From Clostridium tetanomorphum (GTDB taxonomy: Bacteria; Bacillota; Clostridia; Clostridiales; Clostridiaceae), in NCBI RefSeq assembly GCF_017873215.1, contig NZ_JAGGKA010000020.1:20685-84684 (forward strand): a stretch of DNA of 64,000 nucleotides. The letters run 5' to 3'. The stretch's first letter is position 1. Every line of letters starts with the position of its first letter. A program made the position numbers and the translations under genes. Below are positions 17,462 through 27,086 of this stretch, piece by piece. The notes beneath the pieces are model-generated. The model searched no databases, was not told where the DNA came from, and worked only from the letters and a program-made list of their open reading frames with translations.

Positions 17462-19498
17462 TTAAATTTGGAAATTACCTATAGTTGAATTTAAGTTCTG
17501 AGCCAATTCTGATTGGTTTTCTGCTACTTTGCTAACTTCATCAAAAGCTTCCGTTGTCTGATTAATTGTTTGTGATATATTAGAAATATTAGCAGTAACA
17601 TCTGTAACTGCATGAGCTACTGCATCTATTGCTGATATTAATTCATCCATTGAAAGTGTAATTTCCTCAGAACGTTTCGTTAAATTACCTACTAAATCAG
17701 CAATTGCTTCTGAATCTTTTAGAGACAATTCAGATCTTTCTATCATTGTATTATAATCAGACACCACTTTCTCATCCATAAAACCTAATAAACTATGTGA
17801 ATTATTAGATAGATTTTCAAAAGCTTGTTTCACTTGTAAAACTGTGCTTTCAATATTAGATGCAGTTTTAGTAGATTGGGAAGCTAATGTTCCAACTTCT
17901 TCTGCTACTACTACAAATCCTTTTCCATGTTCACCAGCTCTTGCAGCTTCTATAGAAGCATTTAAAGCTAAGAGATTAGTTTTTTCTGCTATATCAGCTA
18001 TAATTTTAGCCATATCTGTAATTTTCTCAACTACTTTACCATCTTCTATAGATTTTAAAATTTCAACTTGTTTTTCCTTATATATGTTTAATGCAGTGGT
18101 TTTAGCATTTTCAGAATCTATTTTCATACTATATGATTTAGATTTAATTTCATTTGCAAAATTATTACCTTCTAAATATTTTTCTTTTAGATTATCTAAA
18201 ATATTTTTAATTTCTAATCCAGATGCATTCATTTCTTCTGTAGAAGCACTTGTTTCCTCCATAGCAGCAGCAATTTGTTGAGTACTAGAATTAATATTTT
18301 GTATTTGTGAGTTTACTTCTTCAATAGTAGCAGAAAGTTCTTGACCACTAGCACTAACATCGTGACTATTTGAGGAAATACCTTCAATTAAAGTTTGAAG
18401 ATTACTAGCCATATTATTAATTGCATTACTAATTTCGCCAATTTCATCTCTGGATTTTATTATTTCTCTTGAGGTTAAATCACCTTGAGAGATTTTATTT
18501 ATTAAGTTTAATAATTTTGGAATGTCTTTTAATAGATATTTAATAATAAATAATGATATTAGTAATAAAATTATAGCACTTATTATATATATTAATATTA
18601 ATATTTTATTTAAAGAATTAAGTTTTAATAATACCTCATCTTTATTAATAATAACACCTACAGACCATCCATTGGATGTTATTGGAGCTGATGCAAAATA
18701 TTTATCTGTGTTTTCAAAACTATATCCAACAACAGCAGTCTCACCTTTTATCATTCTTTTACCAATTTGTCCAAGAGTCCCTTCATATTTAGCAATGTTA
18801 TCTTTTAATATTTTAGATTTATCAGGATGATACATAACAGTTCCTTTTTTATCTACAAGTACAGCATAGCCAGTATCACCTACTTTATAATTTGACATAA
18901 TAGCAGGCAATTCATCTATTAATATATCAATACCAACTGCTCCTAGAGATTTTTTGTTTTTATCAAATATGGGTACTGTAGCACTAACTACCATTTTACC
19001 TGTAACTTTATCCACATAGGGATCTGTAAAAAAGAGTTTTCCAGCAGCTACTGTATCTATATACCATTGCCTTGAATGTAAATTCCAATCTGAAGGAGCT
19101 TTCCATTCATCATTAGTTATTATATAATTAGCATTATCGAATACTATATAAACTAAGGATAAATTTTTATTAGAGTTTTTTATATTGGCTAAAGTTTTAA
19201 CTATATTTGTATATTTATTGCTTAATTTTACATTATCTTTAGTTTTAACTTCATTTAAATAATCAAGGATATTTTGATTAGAGGATAAGAGTTCTACTAT
19301 ATCTTTATTTTTAGAAAAAAAGTCATCAATATTTTTTGAAAGAATTGTTGCATCGTTTGATAAAGACTTTTCTGAGTTATCTATAACTATTTTTTTTACA
19401 TAATTATCAACTATAGCCCCAGTAGAAAAGAATACAATAACTATTAAACTAAAGAATGCTAGAAGAATTTTATTTGTTATGCTTTTATTAAGTTTCAT
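17462..19498 (-). CDS. Methyl-accepting chemotaxis protein
   Basis: 678 aa from the ATG at 19498, which has AAAGGAGG nine bases upstream on the reverse strand. Order of parts: membrane segment (about residues 9-30), periplasmic-side dCache-type ligand domain (about 35-275, with [20 protein letters not shown]), second membrane segment (about 300-325), HAMP (to about 375), then the coiled-coil signalling domain with the invariant hairpin tip [19 protein letters not shown]. It should bind a small molecule outside the cell and signal to CheA/CheW. The ligand cannot be told; the sensor resembles amino-acid-type dCache domains. No other chemotaxis genes are adjacent. Confidence 0.93.
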   Translation of the reverse strand: MKLNKSITNKILLAFFSLIVIVFFSTGAIVDNYVKKIVIDNSEKSLSNDATILSKNIDDFFSKNKDIVELLSSNQNILDYLNEVKTKDNVKLSNKYTNIVKTLANIKNSNKNLSLVYIVFDNANYIITNDEWKAPSDWNLHSRQWYIDTVAAGKLFFTDPYVDKVTGKMVVSATVPIFDKNKKSLGAVGIDILIDELPAIMSNYKVGDTGYAVLVDKKGTVMYHPDKSKILKDNIAKYEGTLGQIGKRMIKGETAVVGYSFENTDKYFASAPITSNGWSVGVIINKDEVLLKLNSLNKILILIYIISAIILLLISLFIIKYLLKDIPKLLNLINKISQGDLTSREIIKSRDEIGEISNAINNMASNLQTLIEGISSNSHDVSASGQELSATIEEVNSQIQNINSSTQQIAAAMEETSASTEEMNASGLEIKNILDNLKEKYLEGNNFANEIKSKSYSMKIDSENAKTTALNIYKEKQVEILKSIEDGKVVEKITDMAKIIADIAEKTNLLALNASIEAARAGEHGKGFVVVAEEVGTLASQSTKTASNIESTVLQVKQAFENLSNNSHSLLGFMDEKVVSDYNTMIERSELSLKDSEAIADLVGNLTKRSEEITLSMDELISAIDAVAHAVTDVTANISNISQTINQTTEAFDEVSKVAENQSELAQNLNSTIGNFQI

Positions 19499-19770
19499 TT
19501 TAATTAATCCTCCTTTGTACAAGTATATTATTTTTAAATACTTAAGGAACGGAAGTATATTTGTAACTATTATATCATAATTTTCTGAATTATTTTACTT
19601 TTTTTAACTTATTTTTTGCCATAAATTATAAAAAGTATGTAGAGATTTATATTATATAGAATATATAAAAAAGTATGTAGAACAATTATTTAATAATGTG
19701 TAGTTGTAAAAAAATACCAAACAATGTATAATAAAAAATATAATTACATAAAGAGGGATAGTGATTAACT
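19499..19770. promoter_or_regulatory. Divergent intergenic region with a 14-bp direct repeat
   Basis: Between the divergent chemoreceptor and amidase genes the 14-mer AAAAAGTATGTAGA occurs at 19630-19643 and 19668-19681, a 38-base period. It may be a regulator-binding pair serving one or both genes. No convincing -35/-10 pair can be assigned. Confidence 0.4.
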
Positions 19771-20523
19771 ATGGCAAAAAATAAGGAGAAAGGTTTAATT
19801 CCTTGTATTTTTTCTATTTTGTTAATACTATTATTTTTGAATACCAATACTAGACTTAGTAGAATTATATTAATTAATTCAGAAACTAATATAGTTTTAG
19901 CAGAGAAAAAAGATACATTGGAAGAGAACAAAATGTCTTTAAGAAGTGAAAAGAAAATGGACAAACTATCAGATAAGGTAATTGTACTTGACCCAGGGCA
20001 TGGTGGAAAAGATAAAGGGACTAGTATAGGGAATTTATATGAAAAAGATATTAATTTAAAAATAGCATTTCATACAAAAAAATATCTTGAGAAAAAAGGA
20101 ATTAAAGTATTTATGACAAGAGAAGATGATAAATTAATTCCATTAAAAGAAATAGGTAAGTTTGTGAATAATATAGGTCCGGAAGTTTTTGTATCAATAC
20201 ATGTCAATTCTTTTAAGGAAAGTAAATATAATGGCATAAGCACTTATTATTATGATGTGAATGGATTTCAAAATGAGGAAAGAATACAATTAGCAGAAAC
20301 TATACAAAAAGAAAGCGTTATGGATGGAATATGGTATGATAGGGGAATTCGAAAGCAGAATATAGCAGTACTAAGATATAGTAATTCACCTTGTGCCTTA
20401 GTGGAGTGTGGATTTATAACTAATCCAGGTGATAGAAACAAGCTTCAAGACGAAAAAATATTAAAAAGTACAGGTGAAAACATTGCCAAAGGTATTATTA
20501 ATTATATTATGAGCAAAATCTAA
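19771..20523 (+). CDS. cwlD: N-acetylmuramoyl-L-alanine amidase, CwlD-like
   Basis: 250 aa with an N-terminal membrane/signal segment (residues 7-30) and one Amidase_3 domain. The zinc ligands are in VLDPGHGGKDKG, the Glu of YEKDIN, and SIHVNSFKES; the catalytic Glu is in LVECGFITNPGD. A single catalytic domain of this size without cell-wall repeats is typical of CwlD, which makes muramic-delta-lactam in the spore cortex. Other single-domain amidases are possible, so the symbol is tentative. The AGAGGG site lies about 12 bases from the ATG, rather far. Confidence 0.78.
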   Translation: MAKNKEKGLIPCIFSILLILLFLNTNTRLSRIILINSETNIVLAEKKDTLEENKMSLRSEKKMDKLSDKVIVLDPGHGGKDKGTSIGNLYEKDINLKIAFHTKKYLEKKGIKVFMTREDDKLIPLKEIGKFVNNIGPEVFVSIHVNSFKESKYNGISTYYYDVNGFQNEERIQLAETIQKESVMDGIWYDRGIRKQNIAVLRYSNSPCALVECGFITNPGDRNKLQDEKILKSTGENIAKGIINYIMSKI

Positions 20524-20602
20524 TATATATAGTAAAAATCAAATATAAATTTTCTGTTATAATAACATATAGAGCAATAAAAGAGGAAGGGAATGTTGTT
20601 AA

Positions 20603-21424
20603 TTGGCATATAAATTGGTATGTATTGATATGGATGGTACTTTGCTTAATAGTAATAATGAAATAAGTGAAAAAAATTTACAATCTATAAAAAAAGCAAC
20701 AGAAAAAGGTGTGCAAGTAGCTGTTAGTACAGGTAGGTTATTTGTGTCTGCAAACTATTATGCAGATCTTTTAGGCGTTAAAACTCCAATAATAGCTTCA
20801 AATGGAGCTTATATAAGGGATAAAAATACTGATAAAGTTATACATAAAAATATTTTAGGTTATGACAATTGCAAAAAAGTACTAAAAGTAATAAAAAAGT
20901 ATGATATGTATCCTCACTTTAATAGTTATAATGGCATATTTACAGAAAAGTTAGTTAACTCATCAAAGTTTTACTCAAAAATGAATGAAACACTTCCAGA
21001 AGATAGAAGAATTAAAATAGAAGTGTCTTCTAATTGGCCAGAAGTTTTTGAAAAATATGGTGATGAAATATTAAAATGTATAATAGTAGATAAGGATTAC
21101 GAAAAGTTAAAATTAGCGAAAGACGAACTTTTAAAGATAGAAGATTTGGAAGTGGTCAGTTCCTTTGAAAATAACATAGAAGTTATGGCAAAAGGAGTAT
21201 CAAAGGGTAAGGCCGTTGAAATTCTTGCAAATCATTATAAATTAAATAGGGAAGAAGTAATGTGTATAGGTGATAGTGAAAATGATTTATCTATGATAAA
21301 ATTTGCAGGATTTGGTGTAGCTATGGGTAATGGAAATGATTTAGTAAAAGATAATGCGGATTATATAACTTCTACTAATGACCAATCAGGTGTAGGTGAA
21401 GCCATAGAAAAGTTTATTTTATAA
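20603..21424 (+). CDS. HAD-superfamily phosphatase, Cof type
   Basis: 273 aa from TTG 20603; a stop immediately upstream in frame rules out an earlier start, and AAGAGGAAGGG supplies the ribosome binding site. Motif I CIDMDGTLLNSNNEI, motif II VSTGR, a type C2B cap in the middle, the lysine of KGKAVEIL and motif IV IGDSENDLSMIKFAGFGVAM are all present. Cof/YidA-type HADs hydrolyse sugar phosphates or flavin/pyridoxal phosphates. The substrate is not readable. Confidence 0.92.
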   Translation: MAYKLVCIDMDGTLLNSNNEISEKNLQSIKKATEKGVQVAVSTGRLFVSANYYADLLGVKTPIIASNGAYIRDKNTDKVIHKNILGYDNCKKVLKVIKKYDMYPHFNSYNGIFTEKLVNSSKFYSKMNETLPEDRRIKIEVSSNWPEVFEKYGDEILKCIIVDKDYEKLKLAKDELLKIEDLEVVSSFENNIEVMAKGVSKGKAVEILANHYKLNREEVMCIGDSENDLSMIKFAGFGVAMGNGNDLVKDNADYITSTNDQSGVGEAIEKFIL

Positions 21425-21464
21425 AAACCTCTTTAATTTTAAGTGAAAACATATAATGAAAATG

Positions 21465-21500
21465 AGACTAACTCCCGTTTTTTTAAGCGGGAGTTAGTCT
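21465..21500. other. 13-bp hairpin with a T7 loop
   Basis: AGACTAACTCCCG (21465-21477) pairs perfectly with CGGGAGTTAGTCT (21488-21500). The T-run is in the loop, not after the stem, so it is not a classical terminator on the plus strand. It follows the HAD gene. Confidence 0.5.
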
Positions 21501-21511
21501 TGGTATTGAAC

Positions 21512-21541
21512 GGATAAAATATGATTTTGATAAACATACTA
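21512..21541 (+). promoter_or_regulatory. Sigma-G-like promoter for splB
   Basis: GGATA (21512-21516), 18 bases, then CATACTA (21535-21541). The -10 matches the forespore sigma-G consensus CATWHTA exactly and the -35 fits GHATR in four of five positions. spl genes are known to be sigma-G-dependent in Bacillus. The leader would be only about 13 nt, with the ribosome binding site at its very start, which lowers confidence. Confidence 0.42.
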
Positions 21542-21560
21542 ATATATGGAGGTGTATGGT

Positions 21561-22568
21561 ATGTTTATTCCTAAAAGAGTAATTTTTGAAGAAAATGCTT
21601 TAAATTATGACATTGGAGAAAGGTTATTATACAGATTTAAAAGAGAAGATATAGAAATACTTTATTCGAAAAATGGCAGAATCACTGGAATACCTGGCAA
21701 AACAAGTAATGAAAAATATTTTGAGGGAAAGAATACTTTGGTAGTAGGAGTAAGAAAAACTTTCAAGTTTGAGTCATGTAAACCATCTGCTAATTATCAA
21801 CTTCCTATAGTAAGCGGATGCATGGGGATGTGTGAATATTGTTATTTAAATACTCAAATGGGTAAAAAGCCTTATATTAAAATACATGTAAATATTGAGG
21901 AAATATTAAATAAAGCTGAAGAATATATAGAAGAAAGAAAGCCTGATATAACTATATTTGAAGGGGCAGCTACCTCTGACCCTGTTCCTGTTGAATCATA
22001 TAGTAGTGCTTTAAAGAAATCTATAGAATACTTTGGTAGAAATGAGTATTCTAAGTTTAGATTTGTCACAAAATATACTGATATAGATAGCCTTTTAAAT
22101 TTAAATCATAATGGAAGAACGCAGGTGAGATTTAGTATAAATACTGAAAATATAATATCAAAATTTGAACATAAAACTCCTAGTTTAAAAGAAAGGTTAG
22201 ATGCTGCTAAAAAGATTAGTAATAGTGGGTATCCGTTAGGATTTATAATAGCTCCAGTTTTCATATATGAAGGATGGGAAGAAGAATATTATAATATTTT
22301 AAAGTTTATAAAGAGTAATTTTAAAGATATAAGTTTAGAATTTGAAATTATATCCCATAGGTTTACTAAAAGAGCAAAAGAAAATATTTTAGATATATAT
22401 CCTAAAACAAGTCTTCCTATGGAAGAGGAAATTAGAAAATTTAAATTTGGTCAATTTGGATATGGTAAATATATGTATAATGATGAACAGCTAAAAAATA
22501 TGAAGAAATTTTTTGAGAAGAATATAAAAGAACTTTTTGGAGAAGGAAATATAAAATATATTATTTAA
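21561..22568 (+). CDS. splB: Spore photoproduct lyase
   Basis: 335 aa from ATG 21561 with GGAGGTG (21548-21554) six bases before it. The radical-SAM cluster motif is SGCMGMCEYCYLNTQMG (CX3CX2C at about residues 87-94), matching the SPL family's spacing. Later segments FEGAATSDPVPVE, FVTKYTD, RFSINTE and GFIIAPVFIYEGWEEEY are SPL hallmarks. The enzyme repairs 5-thyminyl-5,6-dihydrothymine in spore DNA at germination, using SAM. Its presence is good evidence of a spore former. The cysteine that serves as H-donor cannot be assigned with confidence. Confidence 0.92.
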   Translation: MFIPKRVIFEENALNYDIGERLLYRFKREDIEILYSKNGRITGIPGKTSNEKYFEGKNTLVVGVRKTFKFESCKPSANYQLPIVSGCMGMCEYCYLNTQMGKKPYIKIHVNIEEILNKAEEYIEERKPDITIFEGAATSDPVPVESYSSALKKSIEYFGRNEYSKFRFVTKYTDIDSLLNLNHNGRTQVRFSINTENIISKFEHKTPSLKERLDAAKKISNSGYPLGFIIAPVFIYEGWEEEYYNILKFIKSNFKDISLEFEIISHRFTKRAKENILDIYPKTSLPMEEEIRKFKFGQFGYGKYMYNDEQLKNMKKFFEKNIKELFGEGNIKYII

Positions 22569-22682
22569 GTTAGTTTGAACATTATAAGAAAATATATCTA
22601 ATAGCTTTACTATTTTCATATAATAGAGTAATATATTTATGTGAACCATAATTCAATTTATTTAGTACAAGGGGGAATACAA

Positions 22683-23150
22683 TTGAAGCTAAATATAGTA
22701 TTATTTCAACCAGAAATCCCACAGAATACTGGAAATATAGCCAGAACCTGTGTACTTACAGATTGCAAACTTCATTTAATAAAGCCGTTAGGATTCAGTT
22801 TGGATGAAAAGCACTTAAAGAGAGCTGGACTTGATTATTGGCCTTATTTGGATATAGAAGTTCATGAAACCTATGAAGATTTAAGAAATAAATATAAAAA
22901 TGGAAATTTTTATTTTTCAACAACACATGGAAGTAATTTTTATAGTGATGTTAAATTTAAAGAGGGGGATTTTATTGTATTTGGAAGGGAATCCTCTGGA
23001 TTACCTGATTATATAAGAGATAGTGATCCAGATAAATGTATAAGAGTACCTATGATAAATACTACTACAAGATCTTTAAATCTTTCAAATACAGTAGCTG
23101 TAGTTGCTTACGAAGCTTTAAGGCAGATGAATTTCCCGAATATGAAATAG
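22683..23150 (+). CDS. trmL: tRNA (cytidine/uridine(34)-2'-O)-methyltransferase
   Basis: 155 aa from TTG 22683, which has AAGGGGGAA upstream; the frame also opens at GTG 22641 but those 14 extra residues are not part of the family. The SPOUT trefoil knot is clear: NIVLFQPEIPQNTGNIARTC at the start, then IVFGRESSGLPD, and RVPMINTTTRSLNLSNTVAV near the C-terminus. TrmL methylates the ribose of the wobble base in tRNA-Leu isoacceptors with SAM. Length equals that of the E. coli protein. Confidence 0.93.
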   Translation: MKLNIVLFQPEIPQNTGNIARTCVLTDCKLHLIKPLGFSLDEKHLKRAGLDYWPYLDIEVHETYEDLRNKYKNGNFYFSTTHGSNFYSDVKFKEGDFIVFGRESSGLPDYIRDSDPDKCIRVPMINTTTRSLNLSNTVAVVAYEALRQMNFPNMK

Positions 23151-23160
23151 GGGGGAGTAC

Positions 23161-24000
23161 ATGGATAAGATAAAGATAATAACAGATAGTACAGCAGACC
23201 TACCAAAAAATATAGTTGAGAAATATAAAATAGAAGTTTTACCTTTATTAGTAACTTTCGGAGAAGAAACTTATATAGATGGAATAGATATAAATACTAG
23301 TACATTATTAAAGAAAATGGAAAGCTCTGAAGAATTTCCAGGTACAGCTCAAGTAAATCCACAAAGATTTTTGGAGTGTTATAAAAATTATATATCAGAA
23401 GGATATAAAATAATATCAATACACTTATCATCAAAAATGAGTGGAACATATCAGTCAGCTTGTATTGCTAGAGATATGTTACAAACTGATTGCATAAGAA
23501 TTATAGATTCCTTAAATGTAACTTCAGGATTAGGCCTATTAGTTTTAAAAGCTGCTAGACTGAATGAAGAAGGATTAAGTGTAGATAAAATTGAAGAAGA
23601 AATACTAAAAGCTATTCCACATGTAAAAAGTGTACTTGCTTTTGAGTATCTAGATAATCTAGTAAAAGGAGGGAGATTATCTAGAACAGCTGGAATAATT
23701 GGAAACATACTAGGAATAAAACCAATACTAGCTGTAGATAATGGTGAGATGGTAGTTATAGACAAGGTTAGAGGCAGTAAAAAAGCTATAAGATATATAA
23801 TGGATTATTTAGACAAGGTAGGCATAAAAGATAATGAGCCTTCTATATTACTTCACATAGATAATAAAGATATTTTAGACAATTTAAGAGAAAATTTGAA
23901 AGAAAAACAACATGAATTTATAGAATGTGAAGTAGGATGTGTTGTAGGAGTTCATGCAGGTAAAAATGCTTGTGGAGTATTCTTTATTGAAAATTATTAA
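23161..24000 (+). CDS. DegV family fatty-acid-binding protein
   Basis: 279 aa. IITDSTADLPKNIVEKY at the start, then the TSQVNP-equivalent GTAQVNPQRFLE, SIHLSSKMSGTYQSA and LVKGGRLSRTAG are the family's conserved blocks. DegV (FakB) proteins bind a single fatty acid; FakB hands it to the kinase FakA for phosphorylation and membrane lipid synthesis. No fakA is nearby, so the partner is elsewhere. It lies 10 bases behind trmL with an AGGGGGGAG site. Confidence 0.92.
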   Translation: MDKIKIITDSTADLPKNIVEKYKIEVLPLLVTFGEETYIDGIDINTSTLLKKMESSEEFPGTAQVNPQRFLECYKNYISEGYKIISIHLSSKMSGTYQSACIARDMLQTDCIRIIDSLNVTSGLGLLVLKAARLNEEGLSVDKIEEEILKAIPHVKSVLAFEYLDNLVKGGRLSRTAGIIGNILGIKPILAVDNGEMVVIDKVRGSKKAIRYIMDYLDKVGIKDNEPSILLHIDNKDILDNLRENLKEKQHEFIECEVGCVVGVHAGKNACGVFFIENY

Positions 24001-24012
24001 AATTATATATAT

Positions 24013-24055
24013 AAAAGTATGTATTGTATTAATAAACAAGCAATACATACTTTTT
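24013..24055 (+). terminator. Intrinsic terminator after degV
   Basis: 14-bp perfect stem (24013-24026 with 24041-24054), 14-nt loop, ending in TTTTT. Confidence 0.88.
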
Positions 24056-24360
24056 AAATATATTATGAATTTAACAATAGTATATTGAAAACGTTTTAGC
24101 ATAATGTTAAGAATAAAATCAATTAAATTACAAATAACTAGTTTATTGAAGAATATGTATAAAGCTGATTTTTGAAACAGTTTAATTGAAATTAATTTTA
24201 CAATCAATTGTTAAAATTACCAGTTAATGATAAAATTATATTAGGATCAATTGGATTTATTACAATAATAGTGTATAGGAGGAAATTTATAATATTTGTA
24301 GAATATTATAGTACTGTTTAAAAATTTTTTATTATATAACTTTATAGGAGGGGTATTTAA
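24056..24360 (+). promoter_or_regulatory. Long leader region of the BMP transporter operon with promoter
   Basis: About 300 bases without a gene. A promoter candidate is TTGTTA (24208-24213), 17 bases, TAAAAT (24231-24236), giving a leader of roughly 115 nt. An additional AGGAGG-like motif (about 24279) is followed by no open frame. I looked for a purine riboswitch, which would suit the operon, and do not see its conserved loops. The rest is featureless AT-rich DNA. Confidence 0.45.
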
Positions 24361-25461
24361 ATGAACAAGAAAAGAGTATTATCTCTATTAGCGGCTACTG
24401 TGATGTCAGTTTCACTATTCGCAGGCTGTGGTGGTGCAGAGAAGAAACCAGAAGGTGGAAAAGAACCAGAAAAACAGGAACAAAAATTAAAGGTTGGACT
24501 TGTTACAGATCAAGGTGGAGTTAACGATGGTTCTTTCAATCAATCCGCTCACAAAGGTATTGAGAAAGCAGTTGAAGATTTAGGAATTGAGCAAATAAAT
24601 GCAATTGAATCAAAGCAGCAGGAACAGTATGAGCCAAATCTAAAAACTATGGCTGGAGCAGCAGATTTAGTAGTAGGTTGTGGCTTCATGATGGAGCAAG
24701 CTATGCAAAACGTTTCCAGTCAGATATCGAATAAAAAATTCTTAATAGTTGATGCAGAAGTTAAAACTGGAAATACACTTTCAATAACTTTCAAAGAAGA
24801 GGAAGGCTCTTTCCTTGCTGGAGTTATTGCGGGAAAGATGACTAAAACTAATAAAGTTGGATTCATAGGTGGAAAGGAAGGCCCTGTCATAAATAGATTT
24901 GAATGTGGATTTGCAGCTGGTGTTATGTCAGTTAATCCAGAAGCAGGAAAATTATTAATGCCTATAGATGAAAAGACTCCAGGAAAGAATGTTAAATATA
25001 TTGATTCATTTGATGATCAGCAAAAAGGTATTGAAGGAGCAAAGATGCTTTACAACAGTGGGTGTGATATAGTGTTCCATGCAGCTGGAGGAGCAGGGTT
25101 AGGATTATTTAAGGCTGCCAAAGAAATGAATAAATGGGCTATAGGTGTTGACTCTGACCAGGCAGCAGATCCAAAATTAAAAGATTATAAAAATGTGATA
25201 CTCATTTCTATGGAAAAGAAAGTAGGAGCATCTGTTATTGATACAATAAAATCAATACAAGATGGAAGTTTTAAAGGTGGAGAACATAAAGTACTTGGAA
25301 TAAAGGAAGACAGAGTTGGAATAGCACCAACAATAAATCAAAAGGTTACTAAGGAATCACTAGAATTATCTGATAAGTATAAGGAAGCTATAAAAGCTGA
25401 TAAGTTTAAGGTACCAGGAACAAGAAAAGAACTTTTAAAATTTAAGGCTCCTCAGATTTAG
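24361..25461 (+). CDS. BMP-family nucleoside-binding lipoprotein
   Basis: 366 aa. A signal peptide ends in the lipobox LFAGC (Cys at residue 22-23), so the protein is lipid-anchored outside the membrane. The mature part has the BMP/PnrA fold: VGLVTDQGGVNDGSFNQSA, DQQKGIEGAKMLYNSG and FHAAGGAGLGLFKAA. These proteins bind purine nucleosides for the ABC transporter encoded by the next three genes. A terminator-like hairpin between it and the ATPase gene probably raises its level over the transporter's. Confidence 0.92.
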   Translation: MNKKRVLSLLAATVMSVSLFAGCGGAEKKPEGGKEPEKQEQKLKVGLVTDQGGVNDGSFNQSAHKGIEKAVEDLGIEQINAIESKQQEQYEPNLKTMAGAADLVVGCGFMMEQAMQNVSSQISNKKFLIVDAEVKTGNTLSITFKEEEGSFLAGVIAGKMTKTNKVGFIGGKEGPVINRFECGFAAGVMSVNPEAGKLLMPIDEKTPGKNVKYIDSFDDQQKGIEGAKMLYNSGCDIVFHAAGGAGLGLFKAAKEMNKWAIGVDSDQAADPKLKDYKNVILISMEKKVGASVIDTIKSIQDGSFKGGEHKVLGIKEDRVGIAPTINQKVTKESLELSDKYKEAIKADKFKVPGTRKELLKFKAPQI

Positions 25462-25469
25462 TTAACAGC

Positions 25470-25500
25470 AGGCTAGGTGCTTATGCATCTAGCCTTTTTA
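25470..25500 (+). terminator. Intra-operon terminator/attenuator after the binding protein
   Basis: AGGCTAGGTGC (25470-25480) pairs with GCATCTAGCCT (25485-25495) with one G-U, loop TTAT, then TTTT. It lies inside the transporter operon, so leaky termination would give more binding protein than ATPase, as is common. Confidence 0.8.
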
Positions 25501-25541
25501 TAAAAATAGTTAGAGTTAAAACAATGGGAAGGAGGACTAAA

Positions 25542-27086
25542 ATGGGAAAGGTTGTAGAAATGAAAGGTATCACAAAAATTTTCCCAGGAACTGTAGCTAA
25601 TGATAATGTAGATTTTGAATTGGAAAAGGGAGAAATACATGTTCTTCTTGGAGAAAACGGAGCAGGTAAAACTACCCTAATGAATGTATTATACGGTCTT
25701 TATCAGCAAGAATCTGGGGAAATATATATAAATGGACAAAAGGTAGATATAAAAAATCCTAAGGATGCCATAAAACTTGGGATAGGTATGGTACATCAAC
25801 ATTTTATGTTAGTTCATAACTTTACAGTAGCTGAAAATATGGTACTTGGACAGGAGCCTAAAAAAGGAACTATAAGTATAGATATAGCTAAAGCACAGAA
25901 GAATACTAAAGAATTAGCAGATAAATATGGATTTAATATTGACCCTAAAGCTATAATTGAAGATATAACTGTAGGACAGCAGCAAAAGGTTGAAATTTTA
26001 AAGGCTTTATATAGGGGGGCAGAAATTTTAATACTAGATGAACCTACAGCAGTATTAACTCCACAAGAAATACAAGAACTTGGAGTAATATTAAAGAATT
26101 TAGTTAAGGAAGGAAAGTCTATAATCTTAATAACTCATAAGCTTAAAGAAGTTATGAGTATGAGTGATAGGGTAACTATAATAAGAAGGGGAAAATATAT
26201 AGATACTGTTAAAACAAAAGATACTGATATAGACGGACTTGCAGAAATGATGGTGGGAAGAAAAGTTAATTTAGTAGTAGAAAAACATAAAGCTAAAGTA
26301 GGAGATACAATTTTAAAAATTGAAAATTTAAAGGCTTTAGATCATAGAGGACTACCAGCATTAAGAGGTGTAAATCTGGAATTAAGAGCTGGAGAAATTT
26401 TAGGAATTGCAGGAGTAGATGGGAATGGTCAAACCGAATTAATTGAAACTATAGTAGGACTTAGAAAGGCTACAGAGGGAAACATTATCTTCAAAAATGA
26501 AAGTATTTTAGGAAAAAGTACTAAGGATATAACAGAATTAGGAGTAGGACATATTCCAGAGGATAGACATAAAAGAGGACTAGTACTTAAATATTCATTA
26601 TTAGAGAATTCCATTTTAGGAATTCATTATAGAAATCCTTTTGCAAAAGGAATAATGATGAACTATGAAAATATAAGAAAACATGTAAACAGTTTAATTA
26701 AAAATTTTGATGTAAGAACCCCAAATGAAGACGTTTCAGCCTCAGCATTATCGGGAGGAAATCAACAAAAACTTATAGTAGCAAGAGAAATTGAAAAAGA
26801 TCCTGATATGATTATTGCAGCACAACCTACTAGAGGATTAGATGTAGGAGCCATTGAGTATATACACAAAAGACTAATTGAGGAAAGAGATAGGGGAAGA
26901 GGGGTCTTATTAGTATCTCTAGAATTAGATGAAGTAATGTCATTGTCTGATCGAATAGCTGTTATATATGATGGAGAAATTGTAGATATTTTAGATGGAA
27001 AAGAAGTTACGGAACAAAAACTTGGAATACTTATGGCAGGAGGAACATTACACAAAGATGCAGAAGGAGGTAAGAAAAATGAATGA
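25542..27086 (+). CDS. Nucleoside ABC transporter, duplicated ATPase
   Basis: 514 aa from ATG 25542 with AAGGAGG six bases upstream. Two ABC modules in tandem: Walker A GENGAGKTTLMNVLYG near residue 35, signature VGQQQKVEILKAL and LILDEPTAV in the first; GVDGNGQTELIE, a degenerate P-loop, LSGGNQQKLIVAREI and QPTRGLDVG in the second. Such RbsA-type double ATPases drive nucleoside import with BMP binding proteins. The second P-loop lacks the usual GKT, as is normal for this subfamily, so one site probably does most of the hydrolysis. Overlaps the next gene by 8 bases. Confidence 0.93.
   Translation: MGKVVEMKGITKIFPGTVANDNVDFELEKGEIHVLLGENGAGKTTLMNVLYGLYQQESGEIYINGQKVDIKNPKDAIKLGIGMVHQHFMLVHNFTVAENMVLGQEPKKGTISIDIAKAQKNTKELADKYGFNIDPKAIIEDITVGQQQKVEILKALYRGAEILILDEPTAVLTPQEIQELGVILKNLVKEGKSIILITHKLKEVMSMSDRVTIIRRGKYIDTVKTKDTDIDGLAEMMVGRKVNLVVEKHKAKVGDTILKIENLKALDHRGLPALRGVNLELRAGEILGIAGVDGNGQTELIETIVGLRKATEGNIIFKNESILGKSTKDITELGVGHIPEDRHKRGLVLKYSLLENSILGIHYRNPFAKGIMMNYENIRKHVNSLIKNFDVRTPNEDVSASALSGGNQQKLIVAREIEKDPDMIIAAQPTRGLDVGAIEYIHKRLIEERDRGRGVLLVSLELDEVMSLSDRIAVIYDGEIVDILDGKEVTEQKLGILMAGGTLHKDAEGGKKNE

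Noticed and set aside
24056..24360. Possible purine riboswitch before the nucleoside transporter
   Set aside because: The conserved loop and junction bases of the purine aptamer are not found; only a promoter candidate is supported.
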